NCBI RefSeq assembly: GCF_030408795.1 | Contig: NZ_CP047211.1 | Location: 744,001-808,000 of the forward strand | From: Corynebacterium hansenii | GTDB lineage: Bacteria > Actinomycetota > Actinomycetes > Mycobacteriales > Mycobacteriaceae | Length of the DNA: 64,000 nt | Direction of reading: 5' to 3' | In this document: piece by piece, positions 50,700 through 60,822 of the stretch | How the letters are laid out: each line of letters starts with the position of its first letter | How positions within the stretch are numbered: the stretch's first letter is position 1 | Notes under the pieces: model-generated | What the model was told of the DNA's origin: nothing | The model's input: the letters and a program-made list of their open reading frames with translations, nothing else | Databases searched by the model: none | Program-made: the position numbers and the translations under genes

Positions 50700-52280
50700 A
50701 TGTCAACCACGGGGCCCGGCGGCACACCCAAGCCAATGCCCGCGCCGCGCACGTCACCGGCTGCGGAACCGCTGCTTCACGACGTCGATTTGCGCGGCCT
50801 GCTCATCGGAACGGCGTCTGCGGCGCTCCAAATCGAGGGCGGCGATCAGAACAACGATTGGCTCGATTGGGCACTCGAGCCGGGCAACGTGGCCGACGGC
50901 TCGACGCCGCTGCGCGCCACCGACCATTGGAATCGCTGGCGCGAGGACAACCGGCTGATGGCCTCGCTCGGCCTGCCCATTGCGCGCATCGGCGTGGAAT
51001 GGTCGCGCATCGAGCCGCGGCCGGGGGAGTTCGACCATGCGGTGCTCGACCGCTACCGAGAGGAGATCGCGGATCTGCGCGACAGGGGAATCCGGCCCCT
51101 GGTGACGCTCCACCACTTCGCCAACCCGCGCTGGTTCGCCGCGCGCGGGGGCTTCACCTCGGATGACGCGCCCCATGCCTTCCTGCGTTTCGCGGAGACG
51201 ACCGTGCGCGCGCTCGATGACCTGGTCGACGAGTGGGTGACGGTCAACGAGCCCAACGTCTACGCGACCCAGGCCCACTTGTTCCGGTCCGGCCCTCCGG
51301 GCAACCGGTCGTGGCGGGACACGATGGCGGTGCTGCGCAACATGGCGGTGTCGCATATCCTCGGCCACCAGCTCATCCACGGCATCCAGGGCGACCGCGC
51401 CAAGGTCGGCTTCGCACACCATGCCCGCGGGTTCGAGCCGCGCAATCCCCGCAATCCCATCCACCGCGGCCTGTCGCGGCTGAACCGGTTCCTGTTCCAG
51501 GACATCGTCGCCGACGCGCACCTGGCGGGTGAGTTCCACCCATTGTTGGGCGGTGCGAAGGTGGGGCGGAACCTGCCGTCGGGCAGCCACCACGACTTTT
51601 TGGGCCTCAACTACTACACGCGCACGGCAGTGGACAGGCTTGACGACGGCACCTTCGCTGGTGCCCCCGTCAACGACCTCGGCTGGGAAATCCACCCCGC
51701 CGGCCTGGTCGACTGCGCCCGTGACCTGCACGAGCGGTACGGGGGAACCGTGTGGGTGACCGAAAACGGCACCTGCGATCTCGGCGACCCCGGGTCGGCG
51801 GCCAATCCGGCGCCGGGCGCGGGCGGGGAGGCGGGCGTCGCAAAGCAGGAGGCGTCCGCCGCAGCCGACCGCAGTCTGGAATCCTTCCGGCCGCGGTTCA
51901 TTCTGGAGCATCTGCGCGCGATCGCGGAGTCCGGTCTGCCCATCGAGCGCTGGTACCACTGGTGCTTCGTGGACAACTGGGAATGGGCCGACGGCGAGGG
52001 GCCGCGGTTCGGCATCGTCCACCTCGATTACGAAACGCAGGAGCGCACGCTCAAACCGTCGGCGCATCTGCTCGCGGAACTGGCGCGGACCGGGCGGATC
52101 ACCCCGGAGCTGCATGGGCGCTACACCGCCGGGCGGCGCTACCCCGTCGCCGACGAACGCACCGACCCGACCGTGCGGTCCGCCATGCGCGCCATGACGT
52201 CCGACACCGCCACGATGCCCGACGCCACCAAGACGTCCGACGCCGCCAACATGTCCGACACAGGGGAGGGGAGCCGATGA
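50700..52280 (+). CDS. Glycoside hydrolase family 1 beta-glucosidase-like enzyme
   Basis: 526 residues. GH1 signatures: G-T-A-S-A-A-L-Q-I-E-G near the start, catalytic acid in W-V-T-V-N-E-P-N-V-Y, nucleophile in V-W-V-T-E-N-G-T. N-terminal 25 residues are Pro/Thr-rich; about 60 C-terminal residues (TDPTVRSAMRAMTSDTATMPDATKT) are Met/Thr/Asp-rich and lie outside the barrel. It hydrolyses beta-linked glycosides in the cytoplasm. The stop overlaps the ATG of an MFS transporter gene, so import and hydrolysis are likely coupled. Confidence 0.9.
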   Translation: MSTTGPGGTPKPMPAPRTSPAAEPLLHDVDLRGLLIGTASAALQIEGGDQNNDWLDWALEPGNVADGSTPLRATDHWNRWREDNRLMASLGLPIARIGVEWSRIEPRPGEFDHAVLDRYREEIADLRDRGIRPLVTLHHFANPRWFAARGGFTSDDAPHAFLRFAETTVRALDDLVDEWVTVNEPNVYATQAHLFRSGPPGNRSWRDTMAVLRNMAVSHILGHQLIHGIQGDRAKVGFAHHARGFEPRNPRNPIHRGLSRLNRFLFQDIVADAHLAGEFHPLLGGAKVGRNLPSGSHHDFLGLNYYTRTAVDRLDDGTFAGAPVNDLGWEIHPAGLVDCARDLHERYGGTVWVTENGTCDLGDPGSAANPAPGAGGEAGVAKQEASAAADRSLESFRPRFILEHLRAIAESGLPIERWYHWCFVDNWEWADGEGPRFGIVHLDYETQERTLKPSAHLLAELARTGRITPELHGRYTAGRRYPVADERTDPTVRSAMRAMTSDTATMPDATKTSDAANMSDTGEGSR

Positions 52281-53560
52281 GCGCCGCCGAACGCGCCCTC
52301 GCCGACGTCGGCCGTTTCGCCGCCGACCCCGCGCAGCGCACGCCCGTCACCACGGGCTGGGTCGTCCGCTACGGCCTGCTCTACCTGGGGCAGAACATTT
52401 CGTGGGCCGCGCCGACGCAGCTGCTGCTCGCGCAGCAGATCCTGGTGTGGCACCCGGGGGACAAGGAGTCGAAGCTGGCGCTGCTGATGGCGATCGGCGG
52501 GTTCTTCTCCATCGTCGGCCACCCGCTGGCCGGCTGGTTGTCCGACCGCACCGACTCGAGGTGGGGCCGGCGCGCGCCGTGGATCCTCTTCGGCGGGCTC
52601 GCGGCGGCGGGGGCGCTGATGTTCCTCGGCGCCGCCCCGGGGTTCGCCGCGCTGACCCTGGGGTGGGCGGTGTTCCAGCTGGCCATAGCGGCCTCGATCA
52701 ACGCCGCGCAGGCCGTCGCGCCCGACACCGTGCCCGACCACCAATACGGCGTGGTGTCCGGGGTGCTGGGGCTGACGTACACCCTCGGCGTGGTGCTGGG
52801 GACGGTGGTGGCCACGGTGTTCGACCTCGGGCTGGCGTACATCGTCACCGCGGCGCTGCTGCTGGCGCTCATCTTCCAGTTCATGCCCGGCTTCCGCGAC
52901 GTCTCCCGCGTGCGGCACCGCGGGGCGCTGGCGCCGGTGCCTTACGACGACGACGTCGAACCGGTCGTGCCCGCCGTCGCCGAATCGCCGGGAGGGCTGT
53001 ACCGGGACTTCAACTGGGTTTTCCTCGCCCGGTTCCTGGTGACCACCGGCAACTCCGTGGCGCTGTTCTACCTGTTCTATTACCTGCGCGACCACATCCG
53101 CCACGGGGACCCGGACTCCGGCGTGCTCGTGCTGACCGGCGCCTACGCGGGCTGCGTGATCCTCACCGCCGTCGCGTCGGGACGGCTGTCCGACAAGCTG
53201 GGCAAGCGGCGCGTGTTCGTGGCGGCGTCGTCGCTGGGAGTGGCCGGCGCGTGCGCGGTCATGGCGGTGGCGGAGTCCTTCGGCACGGTCGTCGGCGCCG
53301 CGGTGCTGCTGGGCCTGTCGTGGGGAGTGTTCATGGCGGTGGACCAGGCGCTGATCAACCAGGTGCTGCCCAAGGCCGACGAACGCGGGCGCGACGTCGG
53401 GGTGATGAACCTCGCGGTCGCCGGACCGAACATGGCCGCCCCGGTGCTCGCCGCCTTCGCGCTGGCGAACCTCGGCGGCTACCCGGGCCTGTACTTCTTC
53501 GCGGGCGCGTTGACCGCCGTCGGCGCGGTGCTGGTGTACGGGGTCCGCTCGGTGCCGTGA
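52277..53560 (+). CDS. MFS transporter, probably for a beta-glycoside
   Basis: 427 residues with 12 predicted helices. The helix 2-3 loop G-W-L-S-D-R-T-D-S-R-W-G-R-R-A-P-W is the MFS/GPH signature, repeated as S-G-R-L-S-D-K-L-G-K-R-R after helix 8. Similar to sugar:cation symporters of the GPH/SLC45 kind. GAGG lies before ATG 52277, which overlaps the beta-glucosidase stop. Substrate inferred from that neighbour. Confidence 0.87.
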   Translation: MSAAERALADVGRFAADPAQRTPVTTGWVVRYGLLYLGQNISWAAPTQLLLAQQILVWHPGDKESKLALLMAIGGFFSIVGHPLAGWLSDRTDSRWGRRAPWILFGGLAAAGALMFLGAAPGFAALTLGWAVFQLAIAASINAAQAVAPDTVPDHQYGVVSGVLGLTYTLGVVLGTVVATVFDLGLAYIVTAALLLALIFQFMPGFRDVSRVRHRGALAPVPYDDDVEPVVPAVAESPGGLYRDFNWVFLARFLVTTGNSVALFYLFYYLRDHIRHGDPDSGVLVLTGAYAGCVILTAVASGRLSDKLGKRRVFVAASSLGVAGACAVMAVAESFGTVVGAAVLLGLSWGVFMAVDQALINQVLPKADERGRDVGVMNLAVAGPNMAAPVLAAFALANLGGYPGLYFFAGALTAVGAVLVYGVRSVP

Positions 53561-53625
53561 CGGCCTGGTCCGGCGGCGGGCCCGGGCGTCTGATACGCTT
53601 TCCGGAGTCGAAGAAAGGGATTTCC

Positions 53626-55167
53626 GTGCAACTCGCTTCCATGTTCCGCCGGGCGCTCGCCCCGGCCACCGTCGTGGCCCTCGCGGGCGGCCTGCTGTCC
53701 GCCCCCCAAGCGTCGGCGGGCGGCCTCGCGGATTTGGGCGGGTTGGACTGGGGAGCCTGCCCCGCCGCGGCATCCGTCGCGCCGGGCACGGTGTGCGCGG
53801 ACGTGGAGGTCCCCCGCGATCACGCGGACCCGGACGGCGCCATGATCACCCTCACCGTCAGCCGCGTGCCCGCGACGGGCGAGCGGCGCGGCGTCATCGC
53901 GGGCAACCCGGGTGGCCCGGGCGGCGACGCGCTGAACATGTTCTCCGACGAGGCCATCAAAATGCCGGCCGCCGTCCGCGAGCACTTCGACCTCATCGCC
54001 GTGGAGCCCCGCGGCCTGCGGTGGGGCACCCCCTTGAACTGCAACGTGGCGGACATCCCCGCCAGCGGGGCCCTCGCCGGCCAGGTCGGCGCCATGTACG
54101 CGTCGTGCGAGGCGAACGACCCCGGTTACGCGGCGACCATCACCACCGAGAACACGGCCCGGGATCTCGACCACGTGCGGGGCGTCCTCGGCCAGGACGT
54201 GCTGAACCTCTACGGGGTCTCCTACGGCACGGACCTGATGGGCACGTACGCGACTCTGTTCCCGGAGCGCACCGGCCGCATGGTCCTCGACTCTTCGGTG
54301 GACCCGGCGGACCGCTGGTTCCGGCTCGGGGATTCGCGCGAGCCGTGGCGCCGCGACGCCGTGAACGCGATGTTCCAGTGGATCGCCGATCGAGATGACC
54401 GGTACGGGCTGGGCACGACGCCGCTGCAGGTGTACACGCGGTGGACGGAGCGCATCAACGAGGAGGTCGGCGCACCGGGGCAGCTGTACCCGCCGCCGGC
54501 GCAGGTGGGCGACGTACCCGGCGCGCTCGCCGACGACCCCGAGGCATACCTCCAGCTCGCCGACCGGGTCCTCCCCGCCGTTTGGCGCGGCCAGTCCTTC
54601 GCCGCGTCGATGCTGCGGCCGGGGGCCGGCGCCCAGTCGGTGCTGCTGCAGATGACGTTCGCCGCGACGTACTCGGAGGGCATGTGGGCAGACGTCGCCG
54701 ACGCGATCGTCAGCGGCAAGGCCGAGACCCCGCCGCTTCCCGAGGGCAAGACGGAGGAGGACGTGGCGGCCGAGATGGAGGCGATGGCCGTCGTCGAGCG
54801 TTCGATCGTGTGCAACGACAACCTGGTCGCCGCCGATCCGTCCCGCATTCCCCGCGCCTACGCCGACCAGTACACGGGCGGCGACATTTTCCGGGTCAAC
54901 GCCGATTCGATGGGCTCGGGCCAGCTGTGCCTGGGATGGCCGGGCAAGAGCTCGGCCGTCGCCCTGGACGGGTCGGCGCTGAAGCACAAGCCGCTGCTGC
55001 TGCACTACGACAAGGACGCCGCGGTGACCGGAACGGCCGGCCGCGCGATGCAGGCGGCGATGGGCGGCGAGCTGAAGGAACTGCCGGGATACGGCCACGG
55101 CGTGCTGGGCGGCGACAACGACGCCGATGCGGTCGCCGACCTGGTCAGCGCCCACTACCTGGGTTGA
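53626..55167 (+). CDS. Secreted alpha/beta-hydrolase, tripeptidyl aminopeptidase-like
   Basis: 513 residues from GTG 53626, with AAAGGG upstream. Signal peptide (ALAPATVVALAGGLLSAPQASA). Oxyanion motif G-N-P-G-G-P-G-G, nucleophile in Y-G-V-S-Y-G-T, and C-terminal TAP-like region with catalytic His in G-Y-G-H-G-V-L. Cys pairs suggest disulfides outside the cell. The family (SlpD/SlpE, TAP) releases tripeptides from secreted proteins; related mycobacterial enzymes are esterases. Confidence 0.88.
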   Translation: MQLASMFRRALAPATVVALAGGLLSAPQASAGGLADLGGLDWGACPAAASVAPGTVCADVEVPRDHADPDGAMITLTVSRVPATGERRGVIAGNPGGPGGDALNMFSDEAIKMPAAVREHFDLIAVEPRGLRWGTPLNCNVADIPASGALAGQVGAMYASCEANDPGYAATITTENTARDLDHVRGVLGQDVLNLYGVSYGTDLMGTYATLFPERTGRMVLDSSVDPADRWFRLGDSREPWRRDAVNAMFQWIADRDDRYGLGTTPLQVYTRWTERINEEVGAPGQLYPPPAQVGDVPGALADDPEAYLQLADRVLPAVWRGQSFAASMLRPGAGAQSVLLQMTFAATYSEGMWADVADAIVSGKAETPPLPEGKTEEDVAAEMEAMAVVERSIVCNDNLVAADPSRIPRAYADQYTGGDIFRVNADSMGSGQLCLGWPGKSSAVALDGSALKHKPLLLHYDKDAAVTGTAGRAMQAAMGGELKELPGYGHGVLGGDNDADAVADLVSAHYLG

Positions 55168-55234
55168 TGGCGGTACTGCCCGGGGCGTGCGCGGGCGTTG
55201 ACCGGCGGGCGCTACCTGGGTTGTTGCGGGGCGG

Positions 55235-55447
55235 TCACTTCTTCCGCTCTTCGCGGCTCTTCTGCCATTCGCGCACGTCGTCAGAGTTCCACAGCGTCAG
55301 GCCGTGGAGCTTCGTGGTGGGCACCGGCGCCTTGCCGCGGCCCGCATAGCTGGTGAACGTGCCGCGGGCGGTGCCGGTGAACTCGGCGCATTCCGCGGCG
55401 GTCCACAGCTCCACGCCGGTGTCCTTGTCGATGATGCGGGGGTCCAT
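55235..55447 (-). CDS. Small excisionase-like HTH protein
   Basis: 70 residues from ATG 55447 (MDPRIIDKDTGVELWTAAECAEFTGTARGTFTSYAGRGKAPVP). The motif is a MerR/excisionase-type HTH with wing (GKAPVPTTKLHGLTLWNSDDVREWQ). It stands alone next to tRNA-Gly and is not beside an integrase, so it may be a relic of a lost element or a free-standing regulator. Confidence 0.72.
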   Translation of the reverse strand: MDPRIIDKDTGVELWTAAECAEFTGTARGTFTSYAGRGKAPVPTTKLHGLTLWNSDDVREWQKSREERKK

Positions 55448-55570
55448 GCAGCCCACCATAGTGTTGGTTCGGGCCCTGAAAAGACCCGGCGGGGCAGTGG
55501 ATGCGACTTGTGACCTGCTCTCTATCCAACCGTGACTTCACACGTGACACGTGGGCGTGACATGGAAAAA

Positions 55571-55597
55571 CCGCCGCACCCGATCGGGTGCGGCGGC
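55571..55597 (-). terminator. Terminator after tRNA-Gly
   Basis: CCGCCGCACCC, loop GATC-like centre, GGGTGCGGCGG; on the minus strand it is followed by GGTTTTTCC. Confidence 0.82.
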
Positions 55598-55601
55598 GAA
55601 G

Positions 55602-55676
55602 TGGAGGGGATGACGGGAATCGAACCCGCGTCTTCAGCTTGGAAGGCTGAGGTATTAGCCACTATACGACATCCCC
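55602..55676 (-). tRNA. tRNA-Gly (TCC)
   Basis: A minus-strand cloverleaf: acceptor GGGGATG pairs with CATCCCC, anticodon loop CTTCCAA (anticodon TCC), T arm GGGTTCGATTCCC, and encoded CCA at 55602-55604. Confidence 0.93.
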
Positions 55677-55940
55677 GCAGCTCATCCGGGGCCGAGATTT
55701 CTCGCCGAAGCGGAAGCGGCCCCTCGTGAACGTGGGGGAAACTATAGCGCACCCGGAGCCCGCCGCCATAATCGCCGCGCCGCGGGCTTAAACCGGGGCG
55801 GTGATCGCCCCCCGAACGGGAGCCACGTAGACTGCACGACGTCATCGCATGGACCCGCTTCACGACGGGCCGATGTCCCCGTTCAGGCGGGTGCTCGGCC
55901 CGGATCGGCGGGTGCGTGCGGGGTCCGGACAAATTCACAA

Positions 55941-56017
55941 CGGGGTATGGCGCAGCTTGGTAGCGCACTCGCTTTGGGAGCGAGGGGCCGTGGGTTCAAA
56001 TCCCGCTACCCCGACCA
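55941..56017 (+). tRNA. tRNA-Pro (TGG)
   Basis: A plus-strand cloverleaf: acceptor CGGGGTA pairs with TACCCCG, anticodon loop TTTGGGA (anticodon TGG), T arm TGGGTTCAAATCCC, and encoded CCA. It lies 68 bases before the trigger factor gene on the same strand and may share a transcript with it. Confidence 0.94.
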
Positions 56018-56084
56018 GCATCACGGGCACTCCCGTGGTCTGTGAAATCATCAACTCACATCTACTAACAGGAGTGTGCAACCA

Positions 56085-57464
56085 GTGAAGTCCTCCGTCG
56101 AACAGCAAAGCGCCACCCGCGTCAAGATCACCGTCGAGGTTCCCTTCGACGAGCTCAAGCCCGAGTTCGACAAGGCCCACGAGGCCCTTGCCCAGCAGGT
56201 CCAGATCCCGGGCTTCCGCAAGGGCAAGGCCCCCGCCAAGCTGATCGAGGCCCGCGTCGGCCGCGGCCCGATCCTGGAGCAGGTCCTCAACGAGATGGTT
56301 CCCTCCCGCTACGGCCAGGCCGTCGAGGAGCATGAGCTGAAGGTCATCGGCCAGCCGGAGGTCGACGTCACCAAGCTGGAGGACGGTGAGGTCGTCGAGT
56401 TCACCGCCGAGGTCGACGTCCGCCCCGAGATCGAGCTGCCGGACTTCTCCGACATTTCCGTCGAGGTCGACGCCCTCAAGGCCGACGACGACGCCGTGCA
56501 GGCCGAGCTCGACAACCTCCTCGCCCGCTTCGGCACCCTCACCGGCGTCGAGCGCCCGGTCGAGGACGGCGACTTCATCTCCATCGACCTGTCGGCCACC
56601 GTCGACGGCGAGGAGCTGGAGGAGGCCTCCACTGAGGGCCTGTCCTACCAGGTCGGCTCCGGCGACCTGATCGACGGCCTGGACGAGGCCGTCACCGGCC
56701 TGGCCCAGGGCGAGTCCAAGGAGTTCGGCACCAAGCTGGTCGCCGGCGACCACGAGGGCGAGGACGCCCAGGTCACCGTCACCGTCCAGTCCGTGAAGGT
56801 CCGCGAGCTTCCCGACGCCGACGACGAGTTCGCCCAGATGGCCTCCGAGTTCGACACCATCGACGAGCTGCGCGAGGACCTGGCCAAGCAGGTCGAGAAC
56901 ACCAAGAAGGGCGAGCAGGCCCAGCAGATCCGCGACAAGGTCCTCGCCGCCGCCCTCGAGAAGACCGAGGTGCCGCTGCCGGAGGGCGTCGTCAAGGAGC
57001 AGGTCGACGGCCAGCTGCAGCAGCTGCTCGGCCAGTTCGGCGGCGACGAGGCCGTCCTGAACACCATGCTCGAGGCCCAGGGCACCACCCGCGAGCAGTT
57101 CGACGCCGACTCCCGCACCTCCGCCGAAGAGGCCGTGCGCACCCAGCTCTTCCTCGACGAGCTGGCCGAGCAGGAGCAGCCGGAGGTCTCCCAACAGGAG
57201 CTCACCGACCACATCCTGTTCACCGCCCAGTCCTACGGCATGGACCCGAACCAGTTCATCCAGCAGATCCAGCAGTCCGGCCAGCTCGGCAACCTCTTCG
57301 CCGACGTCCGCCGCGGCAAGGCCCTGGCCGTGTCCATCCTGAAGGCCACCGTCAAGGACACCGACGGCAACGACGTCGACGTCGCCGAGTTCTTCGGCGA
57401 GGCCGAGGCGCCCGAGGCCCCCGAGGCCGATGCGAAGGCCGACGAGGCCGACGCCGAGAAGTAG
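56085..57464 (+). CDS. tig: Trigger factor
   Basis: 459 residues from GTG 56085 ([24 protein letters not shown], the usual corynebacterial start); AGGAG lies about 10 bases upstream. Ribosome-binding loop [11 protein letters not shown], central FKBP-type PPIase domain (residues about 160-245, [11 protein letters not shown]), and helical C-terminal domain. An acidic tail of Asp/Glu/Ala follows. It chaperones nascent chains at the ribosome exit. Codons are almost uniformly C/G-ending, typical of high expression. The tig-clpP1-clpP2 order is conserved in actinobacteria. Confidence 0.95.
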   Translation: MKSSVEQQSATRVKITVEVPFDELKPEFDKAHEALAQQVQIPGFRKGKAPAKLIEARVGRGPILEQVLNEMVPSRYGQAVEEHELKVIGQPEVDVTKLEDGEVVEFTAEVDVRPEIELPDFSDISVEVDALKADDDAVQAELDNLLARFGTLTGVERPVEDGDFISIDLSATVDGEELEEASTEGLSYQVGSGDLIDGLDEAVTGLAQGESKEFGTKLVAGDHEGEDAQVTVTVQSVKVRELPDADDEFAQMASEFDTIDELREDLAKQVENTKKGEQAQQIRDKVLAAALEKTEVPLPEGVVKEQVDGQLQQLLGQFGGDEAVLNTMLEAQGTTREQFDADSRTSAEEAVRTQLFLDELAEQEQPEVSQQELTDHILFTAQSYGMDPNQFIQQIQQSGQLGNLFADVRRGKALAVSILKATVKDTDGNDVDVAEFFGEAEAPEAPEADAKADEADAEK

Positions 57465-57714
57465 AACCCACGCGGAACCGGGGGCCGTCGCAAAGCGAAA
57501 AGCGGAGGCGGACCCCGGCCCACCCGCGAAAATCGGGCCCGGGCCCGGGGGAAGCGCGCCGCCGATCCCCGGCCCCGACGCTGACAGCGAACATGGGGCC
57601 GTCCCGAAACAAAGGGGCGGTCCCTTTCGTTACCCTCAATGAGAGATCCCGCCCCCGAGGCGGGCCGCCCGTGAAACGGCGGCGAAGGCGAAATGGAAGG
57701 GAAACCCTTTTTCG

Positions 57715-58383
57715 ATGAGCGACCAGAACCCCGCCCCGGCCGACTCCGTGTTCGACAAGCTCCTGAAGGAGCGCATCCTGTTCCTCGGCGACCAGGTCGA
57801 CGACCAGATCGCCAACAAGCTGTGCGCCCAGATGCTGCTGCTGTCCGCCGAGGACCCCGAGCGTGACATCGCGCTGTACATCAACTCCCCGGGCGGCTCC
57901 GTCACCGCCGGCATGGCCATCTACGACACCATGAAGTTCGTGCCCTGCGACGTCGCCACCTACGGCATGGGCCTGGCCGCCTCGATGGGCCAGTTCCTGC
58001 TGTCCGCCGGCACCCCCGGCAAGCGCTACGCCCTGCCGCACGCCCGCATCATGATGCACCAGCCGTCCGCCGGCATCGGCGGCACCGCGTCGGACATCAC
58101 CATCCAGGCCGAGCAGTTCGCGCAGACCAAGAAGGAAATGGCCCGCCTCATCGCCGAGCACACCGGCCAGCCCCTGGAACGCATCGTCGAGGATTCCGAC
58201 CGCGACCGCTGGTTCACCGCCGCCGAGGCGCTGGAATACGGCTTCGTCGACCACGTGGTGACGTCCCTGAAGGACGCCCGCGACGCCAAGGCCGGCACCG
58301 GCAACAAGGCCAGCGACGACGCCGAGCGCAACGCCGAAAACGCCGCCGACGTCGCCCGCGAGCAGCGGGACTCGGGCAAGTAG
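57715..58383 (+). CDS. clpP1: ATP-dependent Clp protease proteolytic subunit 1
   Basis: 222 residues. Catalytic Ser in G-L-A-A-S-M-G-Q, His in A-R-I-M-M-H-Q-P, Asp in the D-S-D-R-D-R region. Active-site strand [12 protein letters not shown]. Actinobacteria make a mixed ClpP1P2 tetradecamer with ClpX or ClpC. The C-terminus is longer than usual by about 20 charged residues ([20 protein letters not shown]). It is followed 31 bases later by clpP2. Confidence 0.95.
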   Translation: MSDQNPAPADSVFDKLLKERILFLGDQVDDQIANKLCAQMLLLSAEDPERDIALYINSPGGSVTAGMAIYDTMKFVPCDVATYGMGLAASMGQFLLSAGTPGKRYALPHARIMMHQPSAGIGGTASDITIQAEQFAQTKKEMARLIAEHTGQPLERIVEDSDRDRWFTAAEALEYGFVDHVVTSLKDARDAKAGTGNKASDDAERNAENAADVAREQRDSGK

Positions 58384-58414
58384 GCCCCGGGGCAGAGGAA
58401 AGCGAGCCACGAAG

Positions 58415-59101
58415 ATGCACCAGGAATACCCCGCCCGCAACGCCGGCACCGATACGTCCGGAACGAACATGGAGATGAGCAACAACATGCAGATGCCGCA
58501 GTCGCGCTACGTGCTGCCGTCCTTCGTCGAGCACTCCAGCTTCGGCGCCAAGGAGTCGAACCCGTACAACAAGCTGTTCGAGGAGCGCATCATCTTCCTC
58601 GGATCGCAGGTCGACGACACCGCCGCCAACGACATCATGGCGCAGCTGCTGGTGCTGGAGGGGCTGGACCCCGACCGCGACATCACCATGTACATCAACT
58701 CGCCCGGCGGCTCGTTCACGTCGCTGATGGCGATCTACGACACCATGCAGTACGTCCGCCCCGACGTGCGCACCGTGTGCCTGGGCCAGGCCGCGTCGGC
58801 CGCCGCCGTGCTGCTCGCCGCCGGTGCGCCGGGCAAGCGCGCGGCGCTGCCCAACGCCCGCGTGCTCATCCACCAGCCGGCGACGCAGGGCGTGCAGGGC
58901 CAGGTGTCCGACCTGGAGATCCAGGCCGCCGAGATCGAGCGCATGCGCAAGCTGATGGAGGAGACCCTGGCGGAACACACCGGCCAGTCCGCCGAGCAGA
59001 TCCGCCTGGACACCGACCGCGACAAGATCCTGACCGCCGAGCAGGCCAAGGAATACGGCATCATCGACCAGGTCTTCGAGTACCGCAAGCTGAACAAGTA
59101 A
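58415..59101 (+). CDS. clpP2: ATP-dependent Clp protease proteolytic subunit 2
   Basis: 228 residues. Catalytic Ser in G-Q-A-A-S-A-A-A-V, His in A-R-V-L-I-H-Q-P, Asp in L-D-T-D-R-D-K-I. N-terminal extension (about 35 residues, Met/Asn/Gln-rich; later ATG starts exist in M-E-M-S-N-N-M-Q-M) is probably removed by self-processing. ClpP2 provides the ring that binds the ATPases in ClpP1P2. ATP-dependent partners: clpX lies 2 kb downstream. Confidence 0.95.
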   Translation: MHQEYPARNAGTDTSGTNMEMSNNMQMPQSRYVLPSFVEHSSFGAKESNPYNKLFEERIIFLGSQVDDTAANDIMAQLLVLEGLDPDRDITMYINSPGGSFTSLMAIYDTMQYVRPDVRTVCLGQAASAAAVLLAAGAPGKRAALPNARVLIHQPATQGVQGQVSDLEIQAAEIERMRKLMEETLAEHTGQSAEQIRLDTDRDKILTAEQAKEYGIIDQVFEYRKLNK

Positions 59102-59318
59102 GCGGGAGACGGTCGCCGCGAGCGAGGCGGCGGGGGCGACGGCGCATCGGCCGTGCCCCCGCCGCTTCGTCGTGCGCGGGGGTGGCGGGCGCGGGGGCGA
59201 TGGCGCGGGGGAGCGATGGCGCGCGCGGGGGAAGGGGGAGGCCGTCGACGGCGCGCACGGGGGAAGGGGGAGGGGAACCCGTGATCGGTAGGCGGCGGGC
59301 CACTGTAGCTTTATCGGC

Positions 59319-59990
59319 ATGTTCAACTTCTTCAAGAGCAAATCCCGCATCGACCATGATTTCGTCGACAATGTCCCCCCGCACCTGGACAAGTACATCC
59401 CCGGCGAGCCCTACGTGTTGCAGGAGATCGTCTCCGGCGACATTCGGCTCGATCTCTTCGTCTGGGAGCCCACGGAGGAGCGCAACGTGATGACGCTGGC
59501 CACGGTCGGCGCCTCCGCCTACCGCATGAAGATGCCCCACAAATCGATGCCGGACCGCTGCGAGCTCATCATGACCCTGCCCGCCGACTGGCCGCGCCTC
59601 GACGAGATCCAGGCCATGCCGGATGATGAATCGGAACGCTGGTTCTGGCCGATCGCCAACCTGAAGCAGGCCGCCCGCGTCCCGTACGAGATGGACACGT
59701 TCTTCTGCATCGGCCACACCATCCAGGCCGGCGAGGATCCCGGGGAGACGTACCCCGGCACCGGTTTCAACTCCATGCTCCTCGGCCCGGTGATTTCGCT
59801 GCCCGAAGACGACTACGCCGTCCAGGAGCTGGAAGCCGACGACGCCACCTGCTTCTTCTACGCTCTCTACCCGCTGTACCCCTCGGAGCTGGAGTTCAAG
59901 ATGGAGCATGGTGCCGATGCCCTCTTTGATTTGTTCGAGGAGCACGGGGTGACCGAAGGCGTCCACCTGGACCGGCCGCCGGTGATGTGA
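59319..59990 (+). CDS. SUFU-domain-like protein, copy 1
   Basis: 223 residues starting MFNFFKSKSRIDHDFVDNV. The layout (hydrophobic/aromatic patches IHLDVFVWEPTE-like, MTLATVGASAYRMKMP, MTLPADWPRL, RVPYEMDTFFCIGHTI, NSMLLGPVISLPEDDYAVQELEADDATCFFYALYPLYPSELEFKMEHG) fits the bacterial suppressor-of-fused family, whose members are often immunity proteins to polymorphic toxins. No toxin gene is visible. The protein has no signal. The second copy is next door. Confidence 0.8.
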   Translation: MFNFFKSKSRIDHDFVDNVPPHLDKYIPGEPYVLQEIVSGDIRLDLFVWEPTEERNVMTLATVGASAYRMKMPHKSMPDRCELIMTLPADWPRLDEIQAMPDDESERWFWPIANLKQAARVPYEMDTFFCIGHTIQAGEDPGETYPGTGFNSMLLGPVISLPEDDYAVQELEADDATCFFYALYPLYPSELEFKMEHGADALFDLFEEHGVTEGVHLDRPPVM

Positions 59991-60150
59991 CGCCAGGCCG
60001 TGCCCCCGCCGCTTCGTCGTGCGGGGGGATGGCGGGCGCGGGGGGAGCGACAGGGAGAGGGCAGGGGGAAGGCCGGGGAAAGGGGCCGGGATGGAGTGCA
60101 CCGGAGAAATTCGTGATCGGTAGGCGGCGGGCCACTGTAGCTTTATCGGC

Positions 60151-60822
60151 ATGTTCAACTTCTTCAAGAGCAAATCCCGCATCGACCATGACTTCGTCGA
60201 CAATGTCGTCCCGCACCTGGACAAGTACATCCCCGGCGAGCCCTACGTGTGGCACGAGATCGTTTCCGACGAAATTCACCTCGACGTCTTCGTGTGGGAG
60301 CCCACGGAGGGGCGCAACGTGTGGACGCTGGCCACCGTCGGCGCCTCCGCCTACCGCATGAAGATGCCCGACAAGTCGATGCCCGACCGGTTTGAGCTCA
60401 TCATGACCCTGCCCGCCGACTGGCCGCGCCTCGACGAGATCCAGGCCATGCCGGATGATGAAGCGGACCGGTGGTTCTGGCCGATCTCCAACCTGAAGCA
60501 GGCTGCCCGCGTCCCGTACGAGATGGACACGTTCTTCTGCATCGGCCACACGATCCAGGTCGCAGAGGACCCCGCGGAGACGTACCCCGGCACCGGCTTC
60601 AACTCTATGTTCCTCGGCCCGGTGTTTTCGCTGCCCGAAGACGACTACGCCGTTATGGGGCTGGAAGTCGGCGACGTCACCTGCTTCTTCTACGGTCTCT
60701 ACCCGCTGTACCCCTCGGAGCTGGAGTACAAGATGGAGCATGGTGCCGATGCGCTCTTCGAATTGCTCGAGGAGCACGGGGTGACCGAGGGTATCCATCC
60801 GGACCGGCCGCCGGTGGTGTGA
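60151..60822 (+). CDS. SUFU-domain-like protein, copy 2
   Basis: 223 residues, colinear with copy 1 from start to stop and mostly identical; differences cluster around residues 35-60 and 185-200 (for example YVWHEIVSDEIHLDVFVWE against YVLQEIVSGDIRLDLFVWE). Such variation between tandem copies is common where each copy neutralises a different toxin variant, though that is inference. It lies 160 bases after copy 1 and 300 before clpX. Confidence 0.8.
   Translation: MFNFFKSKSRIDHDFVDNVVPHLDKYIPGEPYVWHEIVSDEIHLDVFVWEPTEGRNVWTLATVGASAYRMKMPDKSMPDRFELIMTLPADWPRLDEIQAMPDDEADRWFWPISNLKQAARVPYEMDTFFCIGHTIQVAEDPAETYPGTGFNSMFLGPVFSLPEDDYAVMGLEVGDVTCFFYGLYPLYPSELEYKMEHGADALFELLEEHGVTEGIHPDRPPVV

Noticed and set aside
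57486..57496. ClgR operator before clpP1
   Set aside because: The sequence is the dispersed 11-mer repeat and does not match the spacing of ClgR sites as I know them.
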